A stretch of 38,655 nt of DNA, from assembly GCF_000299895.1 (NCBI RefSeq), contig NZ_AMRG01000020.1, forward strand, positions 1 to 38,655. Direction: 5' to 3'. This document shows positions 27,012 to 36,464 of this stretch, in pieces. This stretch comes from Idiomarina xiamenensis 10-D-4. GTDB taxonomy: Bacteria > Pseudomonadota > Gammaproteobacteria > Enterobacterales > Alteromonadaceae. The notes beneath the pieces are model-generated. The model was not told the DNA's origin, did no database searches, and worked only from the letters and a program-made list of their open reading frames with translations. Numbering within the stretch: the stretch's first letter is position 1; the number at the start of each line of letters is the position of its first letter. The translations under genes and the position numbers were made by a program.

Positions 27012-27413
27012 ATGAGTGTATTGATTTGGTGTTTGTTGATGGCTTGCCTGCTACCGGTGTTAGCCAAAGCGCCGGTAGTCTACTTTCAAAATCGCGATGG
27101 TGGTTATGATAATCACCACCCGCGTGCGCAACAGCAACAACTAACCGGTGCCGGTGCGCGCGCTGTCGCCGGTCATTACAATGCCTATGAAGCGTTGCCG
27201 TTATTTGTCGCCGCGGTGCTGGTGGTACTAGCGACCGAACAAGTCACCGCGATGATGCAAAATTTGGCCATCGGCTTTGTGGTGCTACGAGTCGCCTACC
27301 ACGTTCTTTATTTAGCCAATTATGACAAGCTACGCTCGTTAGTCTGGTTATTTGCGACTATGTGTCCGGTGTTGATGCTGGCGCAAAGCGCCATTAATCT
27401 GAAGGGTCTTTAA
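27012..27413 (+). CDS. MAPEG-family membrane protein
   Basis: The 133-residue integral-membrane protein has four hydrophobic helices (about 3-18, 52-72, 80-100 and 108-128). The signature region contains NHHPRAQ and AGHYNAYEALPLFVAAVLV. The family includes microsomal glutathione transferase-like proteins; the bacterial members are mostly uncharacterised. ATG at 27012 is preferred over a GTG at 27003 because AAGGTG is at the right distance. It is 62 bases after lipA and may be read through from that operon. Its last 20 bases overlap the convergent metallopeptidase gene. Confidence 0.88.
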   Translation: MSVLIWCLLMACLLPVLAKAPVVYFQNRDGGYDNHHPRAQQQQLTGAGARAVAGHYNAYEALPLFVAAVLVVLATEQVTAMMQNLAIGFVVLRVAYHVLYLANYDKLRSLVWLFATMCPVLMLAQSAINLKGL

Positions 27414-28608
27414 CTGATCGCCAGTAGTTTTGCATCAGCGTTAAATACAATGCCGGCCAGTGCGCCACTTCTTGCCGTTGCATCACCGTCGTTTGCGCTA
27501 CCGGTCGCCAGGCATAATAGCCGCTGACCCGATCACAGGTAGCCACCGGATATAACCCCACCGCCTTGCCGTTAGCTGCTGCCGAACCGAGCAACCAACG
27601 GCCATCGGCTTGCAGTTGCCCCAGTTGGCGCCAATCAGCAACGGCATGGCGCCAAGGTAACCGTCGATATAGCGCTTCTAATTGCAACGCCGTTAGCCGC
27701 TGTGAGCGCGTCACTACAACATTAAGGCTTGGATGTCGATAATCGCCTTGGCAGAACCGTTGCGCCAACTTAGTCGACATCGGATACTCATCGGCCAACC
27801 CGAACCAATGGCCCATCTCGTGTAATAACACCGCCGCACCGCTGGTGTCGGTTAAGGTGATCGCCTGAGCGTTAGCGCTGGCAATACCATGGTCGCTAAA
27901 GCGCCAACGATAGACCTCCTGATCGGGGATGTTAACGCTAGGCAGACAATGAGCACGTTGGCGAGTATCTTCTGTGCCACAACGCAATTGTGCTTGCTGC
28001 TGCCAAGCAAAACAGACATCAAAGCGTTGTAATGGACTATCGCGCCACGCTTGCATCATTTGCAGTGCTCGTTCAAGTTGACGCCGATGTTGCAGCTGAA
28101 TCACCACCGGCCACTGACATTGCTGTGCAAAGTCAGGCTGAGAGCGATAGTCGCGTAACTGCGACAGCTGTGCCAGCCAACGCGGTTGAGCACTTGGCTG
28201 TTGCTGCCAAAGCTGTTGCAAATCGGCTAGCGTTAACTGGCTTTGCCGCAATCGTCGCTGCCACAGTTGTTGCAATGCCTGTTGTCCGGCTGAGGAAGAA
28301 TCAAACTGCGCCCGCCAACGCTGCCATTGCTGATATTGGCTGGGCAAGCGCTGCTCTAATAAGCTTAATGCGTCTAATTGACCTTGCTCCGCTGCCGCCA
28401 GCGCCCAAGGATAAGCTGCGCTAAAGCTACGTTGTTGCAGCAAACGTTGCGCAGCCTGCCATTGTGCTTGCGCATCGCCGCCGTATGCCGCTGACCAGAG
28501 ATTGGATGTTAATGGCGAGCTGCCAGTGATGAGCAGCGCCAGCACGCCGCAAACGAGCATGCTGGCAAGGTTGGTAAAACTCAGATTATGGCTGTGCCTG
28601 TTGCGCAT
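27394..28608 (-). CDS. Predicted membrane-anchored zinc metallopeptidase
   Basis: A 404-residue protein with an N-terminal hydrophobic segment (about 13-30, signal or anchor) and an N-terminal Gln-rich, Sel1/TPR-like helical region (about 40-200). Residues 263-276 read HEMGHWFGLADEYP. This is a zincin motif HExxHxxGxxD with His263, Glu264, His267 and Asp273, resembling M64-type and other secreted metallopeptidases. Six cysteines lie in the region after 160, suiting a periplasmic or outer domain. The start overlaps the end of nlpI by 23 bases on the same strand, which implies coupling. ATG at 28560 is a possible later start. Family not otherwise identified. Confidence 0.8.
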   Translation of the reverse strand: MRNRHSHNLSFTNLASMLVCGVLALLITGSSPLTSNLWSAAYGGDAQAQWQAAQRLLQQRSFSAAYPWALAAAEQGQLDALSLLEQRLPSQYQQWQRWRAQFDSSSAGQQALQQLWQRRLRQSQLTLADLQQLWQQQPSAQPRWLAQLSQLRDYRSQPDFAQQCQWPVVIQLQHRRQLERALQMMQAWRDSPLQRFDVCFAWQQQAQLRCGTEDTRQRAHCLPSVNIPDQEVYRWRFSDHGIASANAQAITLTDTSGAAVLLHEMGHWFGLADEYPMSTKLAQRFCQGDYRHPSLNVVVTRSQRLTALQLEALYRRLPWRHAVADWRQLGQLQADGRWLLGSAAANGKAVGLYPVATCDRVSGYYAWRPVAQTTVMQRQEVAHWPALYLTLMQNYWRSVKDPSD

Positions 28609-29479
28609 TCACCTGCTCGCGGCTACGGCTTAGCTCTAGAGCAGCATAGCGGTGCTCCACAAACTCATACACGTTAGTTGCCAGAGCGAGCTTAAAGTAA
28701 TTCATTGCTTGTGCGTGCTGGCCTTGTAACTGCTTAAACTTGCCCAAGTAGAAATAGGCTTCACAGAGCCGTTCAGACAGTGTTTCGTCTTCGGCTAACT
28801 GTTGTGCCATGCGTTTTAAAAACTGACGCTCGCTTAAGTCACCTAAATACAGATCGATAATATTCAACGCCCAATCGTCAGCCGCAATCGCTTGCCGGTG
28901 TTTACGCAACTCGGTTAAAGCGCGTTCCGGTGAACTCAGTGTTTCACCAAAATACAGCCACAGCACGCGATAAGGATCATCGGTTTGCGCTTGATAGTGA
29001 CGGCCAATGTCGTCTTCGGCAATGTCGTCACGGTTATCATAATAGCCGGCGATACCGCGGTTTAGATAGGCATAATCGTGGTCGGGTTCGAGCTCAATAA
29101 CCGCATCAAATGCTTCATAAGCATACTGAAACTCGCCCATCTGGGTGTAATGAATACCTAAATAGTTGTAGGCATCGGCCAGGCGAGGCTGAAACTCTAA
29201 CGCCCGATTAAAATCGATACGCGCTAAGGTGCGCAAGCCCATGGCATCATAAAGCGCGCCACGACGATAAAACAGTACCGCACGTTCGTCATCATTTAAT
29301 GGCTTGGTCAGCATGTCGCTAATTTTGGCAAGCTCGATTTCATGACGAAAAGTCGGCTGCTCTGGCTCAGCTAAAATCAAATTTGCCATTTGCTGTGATG
29401 GCTGCGACGTCATGCTTGCGCAACCCGATAAGGTTAGCAGTGAAGCGACCGCTAGTGCTCTAACTATCTGCCGGGACAT
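28586..29479 (-). CDS. nlpI: TPR lipoprotein NlpI
   Basis: Outer-membrane lipoprotein; in E. coli NlpI is a scaffold for peptidoglycan hydrolases and the adaptor that presents MepS to the protease Prc. The 297-residue protein (E. coli 294) has a lipobox LSGC with Cys20. Tetratricopeptide repeats follow: residues about 63-98 (YRRGALYDAMGLRTLARID), 97-131 (YNYLGIHYTQMGEF) and 131-165 (YLNRGIAGYYDNRDD), and a later one at about 230-265 (YFYLGKFKQLQGQH). AAGGAG precedes the ATG. It lies downstream of pnp as in E. coli, but a strong terminator separates them. It overlaps the metallopeptidase gene. Confidence 0.93.
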   Translation of the reverse strand: MSRQIVRALAVASLLTLSGCASMTSQPSQQMANLILAEPEQPTFRHEIELAKISDMLTKPLNDDERAVLFYRRGALYDAMGLRTLARIDFNRALEFQPRLADAYNYLGIHYTQMGEFQYAYEAFDAVIELEPDHDYAYLNRGIAGYYDNRDDIAEDDIGRHYQAQTDDPYRVLWLYFGETLSSPERALTELRKHRQAIAADDWALNIIDLYLGDLSERQFLKRMAQQLAEDETLSERLCEAYFYLGKFKQLQGQHAQAMNYFKLALATNVYEFVEHRYAALELSRSREQVNAQQAQP

Positions 29480-29560
29480 TGACCCACTCCTTGTTTGTCT
29501 TAAATCCTATTACAACACAAAATCACTCGCTGTCGCCAGCGGCAATAAAAGCCCACCCAT

Positions 29561-29595
29561 AAAAAAAGAGAGCCCGATACGAAATCGGGCTCTCT
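29561..29595 (-). terminator. Rho-independent terminator of pnp
   Basis: A 12-pair perfect stem (AGAGAGCCCGAT 29567-29578 with ATCGGGCTCTCT 29584-29595), 5-base loop and, on the minus strand, a run of seven T at 29567-29561. Confidence 0.95.
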
Positions 29596-29673
29596 TGCTC
29601 TGTTAGCGTTTTGCGGTGCTAGACCCTATCGCTATCAGACCACGCTAATAACGATAAGTTTACCAGCAACAAC

Positions 29674-31818
29674 TTAGCCGTTGTCGCCCTCGTCGTTGCT
29701 CGCGGCAGCGCTTTCAGCAGGTGCGGTATCGGCTGGCTTTTCCGCCGCTTCTTTCATGCTTAAACGGATACGACCCTGACGGTCAATCTCCAGCACTTTA
29801 ACCGCAACAGTCTGACCAACTTTCAGGTATTCGTTGACGTCGTTAACACGTTCTTCGGCAATTTGCGAGATATGTACCAAACCATCTTTGCCTGGTAATA
29901 CGGTCACAAACGCACCAAAGTCGACGATACGCGCAACTTTACCCTGATAGATACGACCCACTTCGACGTCAGCGGTCAGCTGTTCGATGCGCGCAATTGC
30001 GGCATCGGCGTCGGCTTGGTCGGTAGCAGCAATTTTGATGGTGCCATCGTCTTGGATCTCGATGTTGGTGTTGGTCGATTCGGTCAACTCACGGATAACC
30101 GCGCCGCCTTTACCGATAACATCTTTGATCTTGTCCGAGTTGATCTTCATGGTGTGATAACGCGGCGCGTAAGCCGATAGCTCGGTACGGTGACCACCAA
30201 TGGCCTCATCCATCACGGTTAAAATGTGCAGCCGCGCAGCTTTCGCTTGTGCCAATGCCTGCTCCATGATTTCACGAGTGATACCATCGATTTTGATATC
30301 CATCTGCAAGGCGGTAATACCATCGTTGTTACCAGCCACTTTAAAGTCCATATCACCTAAGTGATCTTCGTCACCCAGAATGTCAGATAAGACAACAAAT
30401 TTGTCATCTTCTTTAACCAGACCCATAGCAATACCGGCTACTGATGATTTAATCGGTACGCCGGCATCCATTAACGCCAGTGAAGTACCACATACCGACG
30501 CCATTGAGCTAGAACCGTTTGACTCGGTGATTTCAGAAACCACACGAATGGTATACGGGAAGGCATCGTGATCAGGCATAACGGCTTGTACACCACGCTT
30601 AGCCAAACGACCGTGACCAATTTCACGACGCTTAGGCGAGCCGACCATACCGGTTTCACCAACACAATATGGGGGGAAGTTGTAGTGCAACATGAAGCGG
30701 TTGGTTTTATCACCAATAATGTCGTCGATCATCTGCGCGTCACGTTCGGTACCCAAAGTCGCGGTTACTAACGCCTGAGTTTCGCCGCGAGTGAACAATG
30801 ATGAACCGTGGGTACGCGGTAATACGCCGGTAGCAACGCTGATTGCACGAACCATATCAGGGTCACGACCATCGATACGTTTTTCGCCGGCAATAATGCG
30901 GCTACGTACTACGTCTTTTTCGATGCTATGGAAGATTTCGCCGACTTCACCGCTATCGATGCTATCGTCTTCTTCAACCAGTTTCGCCACAACGCTGTCT
31001 TTTAATTGGCCTAATTGTTCATAACGCTTGGCTTTTTCGGTAATGCGGTAGGCTTCACCAATACCGTCTTCGGCCAACGCTTTAACTTTACCGTGCAAGG
31101 CATCATTGCTTGCCGGTGCTTGCCATTCCCACTTCTCGTTGCCTACTTCGGCAGCAAACTCGTTGATAGCGGTGATCACGCTTTGTTGCGCTTCGTGACC
31201 GTAAACAACCGCACCCAACATCACGTCTTCTGATAATAATTGAGCTTCTGACTCAACCATCAATACCGCGCCTTCGGTACCGGCGACGACTAAGTCCAAC
31301 GACGACTCTTTCAATTCGTCTTGGGTTGGGTTTAATACGTATTCATTGTTCAACACACCAACGCGCGCAACACCGATAGGACCATTGAACGGACAGCCTG
31401 AGATTGCCAAGGCGGCAGAGGTACCGATCATGGCGACGATGTCTGGGGCGATTTGCGGGTTAACCGAAACCACGGTCGCGATAACCTGAACTTCGTTCAT
31501 GAAGCCTTCAGGGAACAACGGACGGATCGGACGATCGATTAAGCGTGCCGTGAGGGTTTCGTTTTCGCTTGGACGGCCTTCACGCTTAAAGAAGCCACCT
31601 GGGATTTTACCGGCAGCGTAGGTACGCTCTTGATAGTTAACGGTTAATGGAAAGAAGTTCTGACCTTCTTTCGCTTCTTTTTTTGCAACTACGGTGACTA
31701 ATACCGTAGTGTCATCCATGCTAGCTAGCACAGCGCCACTGGCTTGGCGTGCCATGACGCCAGTTTCTAGGGTGACCGTGTGCTGACCGTACTGAAATTT
31801 CTTAGTAATCGGATTCAC
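29674..31818 (-). CDS. pnp: Polyribonucleotide nucleotidyltransferase (PNPase)
   Basis: Phosphorolytic 3'-5' exoribonuclease, core of the RNA degradosome. The protein of 714 residues has two RNase PH domains, a KH domain with the GXXG loop IGKGG, and an S1 domain ([19 protein letters not shown]). The start is GTG at 31818, giving the canonical [25 protein letters not shown] lies upstream at good distance, whereas the open frame extending to 32004 runs through a terminator and non-coding leader. E. coli pnp also starts with a non-ATG codon. A leader with inverted repeats (31845-31862 and 31884-31913) may be the site of RNase III-linked autocontrol as in E. coli. Confidence 0.98.
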   Translation of the reverse strand: MNPITKKFQYGQHTVTLETGVMARQASGAVLASMDDTTVLVTVVAKKEAKEGQNFFPLTVNYQERTYAAGKIPGGFFKREGRPSENETLTARLIDRPIRPLFPEGFMNEVQVIATVVSVNPQIAPDIVAMIGTSAALAISGCPFNGPIGVARVGVLNNEYVLNPTQDELKESSLDLVVAGTEGAVLMVESEAQLLSEDVMLGAVVYGHEAQQSVITAINEFAAEVGNEKWEWQAPASNDALHGKVKALAEDGIGEAYRITEKAKRYEQLGQLKDSVVAKLVEEDDSIDSGEVGEIFHSIEKDVVRSRIIAGEKRIDGRDPDMVRAISVATGVLPRTHGSSLFTRGETQALVTATLGTERDAQMIDDIIGDKTNRFMLHYNFPPYCVGETGMVGSPKRREIGHGRLAKRGVQAVMPDHDAFPYTIRVVSEITESNGSSSMASVCGTSLALMDAGVPIKSSVAGIAMGLVKEDDKFVVLSDILGDEDHLGDMDFKVAGNNDGITALQMDIKIDGITREIMEQALAQAKAARLHILTVMDEAIGGHRTELSAYAPRYHTMKINSDKIKDVIGKGGAVIRELTESTNTNIEIQDDGTIKIAATDQADADAAIARIEQLTADVEVGRIYQGKVARIVDFGAFVTVLPGKDGLVHISQIAEERVNDVNEYLKVGQTVAVKVLEIDRQGRIRLSMKEAAEKPADTAPAESAAASNDEGDNG

Positions 31819-31844
31819 GTTTTCTTTCCTTACTTTCTGACAAT

Positions 31845-31862
31845 GCGAACCCCTTGGCTCGC
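31845..31862 (-). promoter_or_regulatory. Stem-loop in the pnp leader
   Basis: On the minus strand GCGAGCC and GGTTCGC pair (one G-U) around an AAGG loop, about 27 bases before the GTG start. A second inverted repeat, GTCACA/TGTGAC, lies farther upstream near 31884-31913. In E. coli a structured pnp leader is cut by RNase III and PNPase then represses itself; this leader could serve the same role. Confidence 0.35.
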
Positions 31863-31971
31863 TTTTTTCTTTCACTGATAATCTCGCGTCACAGTATACG
31901 TTATTTGTGACAAAAAAAAGAGTACTTACAATTCTCTGCTGACAGGCCGCTTGGCGCTTTTTCCATGCAAT

Positions 31972-31995
31972 AAAAAAGGGGCCGCTTGGCCCCTT
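31972..31995 (-). terminator. Rho-independent terminator between rpsO and pnp
   Basis: AAGGGGCC (31988-31995 on the complementary strand) pairs with GGCCCCTT around a 4-base loop, then a T run on the minus strand. It starts about 15 bases after the rpsO stop. In E. coli a similar partial terminator separates rpsO from pnp and some transcripts read through. Confidence 0.9.
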
Positions 31996-32008
31996 GTTGG
32001 TCAATCGC

Positions 32009-32278
32009 TTAGCGACGCAGACCTAAGCGCTCGATCAACGTAGCATAACGCTGATTGTCTTTACGCTTTAAGTAGTCAAGCAGCTTACGACGCTGGCTTA
32101 CCATGCGCAACAAACCACGACGTGAGTGGTGATCTTTTGCGTGAGCCTGGAAGTGACTTTGCAGCTCGTTGATGTTTGCCGTCAACAACGCTACTTGTAC
32201 TTCAGGAGAACCGGTGTCGTTCTCACCACGGCCGAATTCTTCTACCAGTTTCGCTTTCTGTTCAACAGTTAGTGACAT
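32009..32278 (-). CDS. rpsO: 30S ribosomal protein S15
   Basis: Primary 16S rRNA binding protein of the small-subunit platform. The 89-residue length equals E. coli S15. It contains [20 protein letters not shown] and the rRNA-binding [29 protein letters not shown] before the ATG is a strong ribosome site. It has its own consensus promoter at 32346-32374. The 99-base gap to truB also holds the leader, where E. coli S15 represses its own translation. Confidence 0.98.
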   Translation of the reverse strand: MSLTVEQKAKLVEEFGRGENDTGSPEVQVALLTANINELQSHFQAHAKDHHSRRGLLRMVSQRRKLLDYLKRKDNQRYATLIERLGLRR

Positions 32279-32345
32279 AATACACTCCTTAAGGATGAAA
32301 TAACGTGCTCGCCGATCACTAATTCAGCAACCACAGAGGACGCGG

Positions 32346-32374
32346 ATTATACGCATATCCAGCGCCATTGACAA
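32346..32374 (-). promoter_or_regulatory. Promoter of rpsO-pnp
   Basis: TTGTCA (32374-32369) and perfect TATAAT (32351-32346) are 17 bases apart on the minus strand, immediately after the truB stop. The predicted leader to rpsO is about 60 bases. Confidence 0.8.
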
Positions 32375-32377
32375 TGC

Positions 32378-33319
32378 CTAAATCACTACCCTTTTGGGCC
32401 AGATATCGCCGCCTTTGCGTACCAAACCGGTGCCTAGAAAGCGGCCATCGGCTTGACACTTAATGCGATACTCATCACCATCACGCAAACTACCATGACG
32501 CACCGGCATGCCATGAAAGAAGCCTTCTGCCACCTCACTATCCACCCAATATTCGGGCAAACTGACCAAGGTCGCATCACACGGCAGTAACAACTGGTCT
32601 AAAGCATCAAGGTCAGCATCAGCAAACTCGGCTTGGTCAACGCCAGCACAACTCAGCAATTGCTCAAAACTGTACATCGGCTGCTGTTCAAAGCCTGCCA
32701 CTGCACTTCGGTGCAGCTCGGCGACGTGAGCGCCACAACCTAATTGCTGGCCTAAATCGTCAATCAGGGTACGAATATAAGTCCCCTTAGAGCAGCTAAC
32801 GTCTAACCGAGCGCTATCACCGTCAACGCTCAATAGCTTGATGTCATAAATGGTGATATCGCGAATTTTGCGGGGTACATCGATACCTTTACGGGCGTAT
32901 TCATATAAAGGACGGCCTTGATATTTTAGCGCCGAGTAAAGACTAGGAGATTGTTTTTGCCTGCCGATAAAATCGCTTAGCGCTTGTTGCAGTTGCGCTT
33001 GAGTGGGTCGTGACGCACTACTTTCGACCACTTCACCCTCACAGTCTGAGGTGGTGGTGCGTTCCCCAAACTTGGCCAACACTTGATAACGCTTATCGGC
33101 GTCCAGCATATACTGCGAGAACTTAGTGGCCTCGCCTAGGCAAATCGGTAACATGCCCGTCGCTATCGGATCTAGGGCACCGGTATGACCGGCTTTGCTC
33201 GCGTTAAACAGGCGTTTAACGCGTTGCAAAACACGGTTAGAACTCAAACCTTGGGGTTTATCCAGCAGCACCACGCCATTAACCGGGCGACCTTTATTCG
33301 CCTTAGCGGGAACAGCCAT
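32378..33319 (-). CDS. truB: tRNA pseudouridine(55) synthase
   Basis: Makes pseudouridine 55 in the T loop of tRNAs. The 313-residue protein (E. coli 314) has the catalytic aspartate Asp50 in GHTGALDPIATGML and GVVLLDKPQGLSSN near the start. A C-terminal PUA-like end contains RDGDEYRIKCQADGRFLG. The start at 33319 is chosen because the rbfA stop and this ATG are one base apart (TAAGATG) and GAGG lies just upstream. The frame stays open farther upstream over rbfA but is Thr-rich and unlike any TruB. Confidence 0.97.
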   Translation of the reverse strand: MAVPAKANKGRPVNGVVLLDKPQGLSSNRVLQRVKRLFNASKAGHTGALDPIATGMLPICLGEATKFSQYMLDADKRYQVLAKFGERTTTSDCEGEVVESSASRPTQAQLQQALSDFIGRQKQSPSLYSALKYQGRPLYEYARKGIDVPRKIRDITIYDIKLLSVDGDSARLDVSCSKGTYIRTLIDDLGQQLGCGAHVAELHRSAVAGFEQQPMYSFEQLLSCAGVDQAEFADADLDALDQLLLPCDATLVSLPEYWVDSEVAEGFFHGMPVRHGSLRDGDEYRIKCQADGRFLGTGLVRKGGDIWPKRVVI

Positions 33320-33320
33320 C

Positions 33321-33731
33321 TTAGCCCTCGTTGTTGTCGTCGTTATCGTCGCTAACGTCGTTGTCGACGTCATCACGATCGCGAGCACGCGCCTGGTCAA
33401 CCAAACGTGCCATGCGGATGCCTTCGTTTAACGATGGGTCATGGACAAACCGTAACTGTGGCACCACGCGCGCGCGCAAGCGCTTACCCAACAAACTCCG
33501 AATGAAACCGGCGGCTTCATTCAACACTTTCAAACCCGCTTTGACTTGTTCGCCATCGTCTTGCAAAAAGGTCACAAACACTTTGGCATACGCCAAATCG
33601 CGAGAAACCTCTACGTCGGACACGGTGACCATGCTAACGCGAGGGTCTTTCACCTCGCGTTGCAAAATCACAGCAATGTCACGTTGTAGCTGTTGCCCTA
33701 CACGGGCGGTACGACTAAATTCACGTGCCAT
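33321..33731 (-). CDS. rbfA: Ribosome-binding factor A
   Basis: Cold-shock 30S maturation factor that acts on the 5' helix of 16S rRNA. The 136-residue protein opens [20 protein letters not shown], typical of RbfA. It contains [20 protein letters not shown] and the KH-fold [11 protein letters not shown]. It ends in an acidic Asp/Asn-rich tail (about 117-136), a variable feature of the family. Lies between infB and truB as in E. coli; cotranscribed and nearly abutting truB. Confidence 0.97.
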   Translation of the reverse strand: MAREFSRTARVGQQLQRDIAVILQREVKDPRVSMVTVSDVEVSRDLAYAKVFVTFLQDDGEQVKAGLKVLNEAAGFIRSLLGKRLRARVVPQLRFVHDPSLNEGIRMARLVDQARARDRDDVDNDVSDDNDDNNEG

Positions 33732-33776
33732 AGGCTCTATGAATACTCCTGTTGTAGGCTATATTTAGCAACTACG

Positions 33777-36440
33777 TTAGAGACTACGCTCAACTTCAAC
33801 CACTTCGAAGACTTCGATCTGGTCGCCGACTTTGACATCGTTGTAGTTCTTCACGCCGATACCACACTCCATACCGTTGCGAACCTCTTGAACGTCATCT
33901 TTAAAGCGACGTAACGACTCCAGTTCGCCCTCGTAAATCACCACATTGTCACGCAGTACACGAATCGGCGCTGAACGTTTGACGATACCTTCGGTGACCA
34001 TACAACCGGCGATAGCCCCCAGTTTCGGTGACTTAAATACGTCACGAACTTCGGCCAAACCAATGATTTCCTGCTTAAACTCAGGCTTCAACATACCGGT
34101 CATGGCTTGCCGCACTTCGTCGATCAGGTCGTAAATCACGCTGTAATAGCGTAAGTCGACATTTTCTTGTTCGACCAGCTTCTTCGCAGCCGCTTCGGCA
34201 CGGACGTTAAAGCCCACAACGATAGCATTAGAGGCTGCCGCCAAGGAGATATCGGTTTCGGTAATACCACCGACACCGCTGCCGATAATATTGACCTTCA
34301 CTTCGTCGGTAGACTGTTTTACCAAGGAATCGGCAATGGCCTCCAACGAGCCCTGTACGTCTGACTTCAAGACGATGTTTAGCTCGGCAACCTCGCCTTC
34401 GGCCATGTTGGCGAACATATTCTCCAACTTAGCTTTTTGCTGTTTGGCCAATTTCACATCACGGTATTTACCTTGGCGATAGTTGGCAACTTCACGCGCT
34501 TTACGCTCGTCTTTAACAACGGTCGCTTCGTCACCGGCTTGCGGCACACCCGACAGACCTAGAATTTCCACCGGCATTGATGGACCAGCTTCTTTAATAT
34601 CTTGGCCTAACTCATCGCGCATCGCTCGGATACGACCATACTCTAAACCGCATAAGACGATATCGCCCTGCTTCAGCGTACCCTGCTGCACCAAAATGGT
34701 AGCCACTGGGCCACGGCCACGGTCTAAGCGTGATTCGATCACGATACCGTGTGCCATACCGGTGCGCACCGCTTTCAAATCGAGCACTTCAGACTGCAGC
34801 AAGACCGACTCTAACAAATCGTCGATACCCTGACCGGTGTGCGCCGATACCGGTACAAACTGTACGTCACCGCCCCAATCTTCCGGGATCACGTCGTGCT
34901 GCGACAGTTCGTTCTTAACGCGGTCTGGATCGGCTTCTTCCTTATCCATTTTGTTGACCGCAACGACCAATGGTACGCCAGCCGCTTTCGCGTGTTGCAC
35001 CGCTTCTTTGGTTTGTGGCATGACGCCGTCATCGGCAGCCACCACCAAGATAACGATATCGGTAGCACCGGCGCCACGTGCACGCATTGAGGTAAAGGCA
35101 GCGTGTCCCGGGGTATCCAAGAAAGTGATCATACCGTGACCAGTTTCAACGTGATACGCACCGATATGCTGGGTAATACCGCCCGCTTCGCCTGATGCGA
35201 CTTTGGTTTTACGAATATAGTCCAACAGTGAGGTTTTACCGTGGTCGACGTGACCCATAACGGTAACCACCGGCGCGCGCGACTCTTCTTCGCCCGCTTC
35301 ACCGCGATCGGCTAACACTTCTTCTTCCAAGGCATTGTCTTTGACCAGTGCCGCTTTATGACCTAACTCTTCTACCACTAAGGCAGCGGTGTCCTGATCA
35401 AGGATCTGGTTGATGGTGACCATCTCGCCCATTTTCATCATCGTCTTGATCAATTCGCTGGCTTTAATGGCCATACGGTTAGCCAGTTCACCGACGGTGA
35501 TGGTTTCACCAATACGCACTTCCCGCTCTACCGGTGCTGCTGGCTTGTTAAAGCCTTGCTGCAACGATGACGGACGGCGGCCACCCTTACGGCGTTTTTC
35601 ACGACGTGGCTGCTGTTCTTCACGCTCTTCGTCTTTCCGACGACGCTTTTTACGACGGTTACGGCGCTCTTCGTCATAATCCTGTGCATCTTCGGCCGCG
35701 CGCGCTGTGCTCGAGGTAGTAAAGTGAACTTCTTCTTCCTCGGCTTTCTTACGGGTCTTTTCTTCTTCTTCCCAGCGTTTAGCATTTTCTTCGGCTAAAC
35801 GACGAGCTTCTTCGGCTTGACGTTCAGCTTCTTGCTCGGCTTTTTTACGCGCTTCTTGTTCCTGAATCTGCTTCAAACGATCCGCTTCTGCTTTCGCTTC
35901 GTCGGCCTTTTGACGTTCTTCAGGCGTCATTTGTGCACGCTTTTCTGCCTCGGCTTTTTGCTTCGCTTTCTCTTTTTCTTTGCGAGCTTTTTCGGCTTCT
36001 TTGCGCTCTTCCTCAGCTTTCTTGGCCTCGGCCGCTTTCCGCTCGGCTTCGGCTTTTGCTTCGGCTTCACGTGCTAGACGCTCAGCTTCTTCGCGTTCAC
36101 GCTCTTCGCGCTCTTGTTCTTCGCGTTGCTGTTCTTCTAGCGCCGAACGCTTCACGTAGGTACGTTTTTTACGTACTTCTACCTGAACCGCTTTCGACTT
36201 ATTACCACCACCCAAACTTAAGGTGCTCTTAGTTTTGCGCTTTAACGTCATTTTACTCGGCTCAGCGCTACCTTGGCCGCCATGTGATTTATTCAAGTGC
36301 TCAAGCAATTGCTGCTTCTCGCTCTCGGTCACGGCGTCGCCTTTTTGCTTTTTAATGCCGGCTTCGTCAAACTGTTGAACTAAACGATCAACCGTTGTAC
36401 CGACATCTTCAGCAAGCTTTTCCAGCGTCACTTTATCCAT
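33777..36440 (-). CDS. infB: Translation initiation factor IF-2
   Basis: GTPase that brings fMet-tRNA to the 30S subunit and promotes subunit joining. The 887-residue protein has an IF2-N domain (1-55). A long Glu/Lys/Arg/Ala-rich coiled region follows (about 100-285) with a basic [10 protein letters not shown] stretch (260-269), then a second IF2-N domain (about 310-360). The G domain has G1 GHVDHGKT (396-403), G3 DTPGH (442-446) and G4 NKMD (496-499), followed by domains II, III and the fMet-binding C2 domain. Length matches E. coli IF2 alpha (890). No internal IF2 beta start was confirmed. Confidence 0.98.
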   Translation of the reverse strand: MDKVTLEKLAEDVGTTVDRLVQQFDEAGIKKQKGDAVTESEKQQLLEHLNKSHGGQGSAEPSKMTLKRKTKSTLSLGGGNKSKAVQVEVRKKRTYVKRSALEEQQREEQEREEREREEAERLAREAEAKAEAERKAAEAKKAEEERKEAEKARKEKEKAKQKAEAEKRAQMTPEERQKADEAKAEADRLKQIQEQEARKKAEQEAERQAEEARRLAEENAKRWEEEEKTRKKAEEEEVHFTTSSTARAAEDAQDYDEERRNRRKKRRRKDEEREEQQPRREKRRKGGRRPSSLQQGFNKPAAPVEREVRIGETITVGELANRMAIKASELIKTMMKMGEMVTINQILDQDTAALVVEELGHKAALVKDNALEEEVLADRGEAGEEESRAPVVTVMGHVDHGKTSLLDYIRKTKVASGEAGGITQHIGAYHVETGHGMITFLDTPGHAAFTSMRARGAGATDIVILVVAADDGVMPQTKEAVQHAKAAGVPLVVAVNKMDKEEADPDRVKNELSQHDVIPEDWGGDVQFVPVSAHTGQGIDDLLESVLLQSEVLDLKAVRTGMAHGIVIESRLDRGRGPVATILVQQGTLKQGDIVLCGLEYGRIRAMRDELGQDIKEAGPSMPVEILGLSGVPQAGDEATVVKDERKAREVANYRQGKYRDVKLAKQQKAKLENMFANMAEGEVAELNIVLKSDVQGSLEAIADSLVKQSTDEVKVNIIGSGVGGITETDISLAAASNAIVVGFNVRAEAAAKKLVEQENVDLRYYSVIYDLIDEVRQAMTGMLKPEFKQEIIGLAEVRDVFKSPKLGAIAGCMVTEGIVKRSAPIRVLRDNVVIYEGELESLRRFKDDVQEVRNGMECGIGVKNYNDVKVGDQIEVFEVVEVERSL

Positions 36441-36464
36441 AGTCTGTTACACCCCCGTTGATCG

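Noticed and set aside
31819-32004. Upstream part of the pnp reading frame
   Set aside because: It spans the rpsO-pnp terminator and leader; homologues start at the GTG at 31818.
33320-33400. Upstream part of the truB reading frame
   Set aside because: It overlaps the acidic tail of rbfA in another frame and is a Thr-rich artefact.
35817-36232. Plus-strand frames rich in Phe/Leu/Arg inside infB
   Set aside because: They are antisense shadows of the Glu/Lys/Ala-rich coiled region of IF-2.
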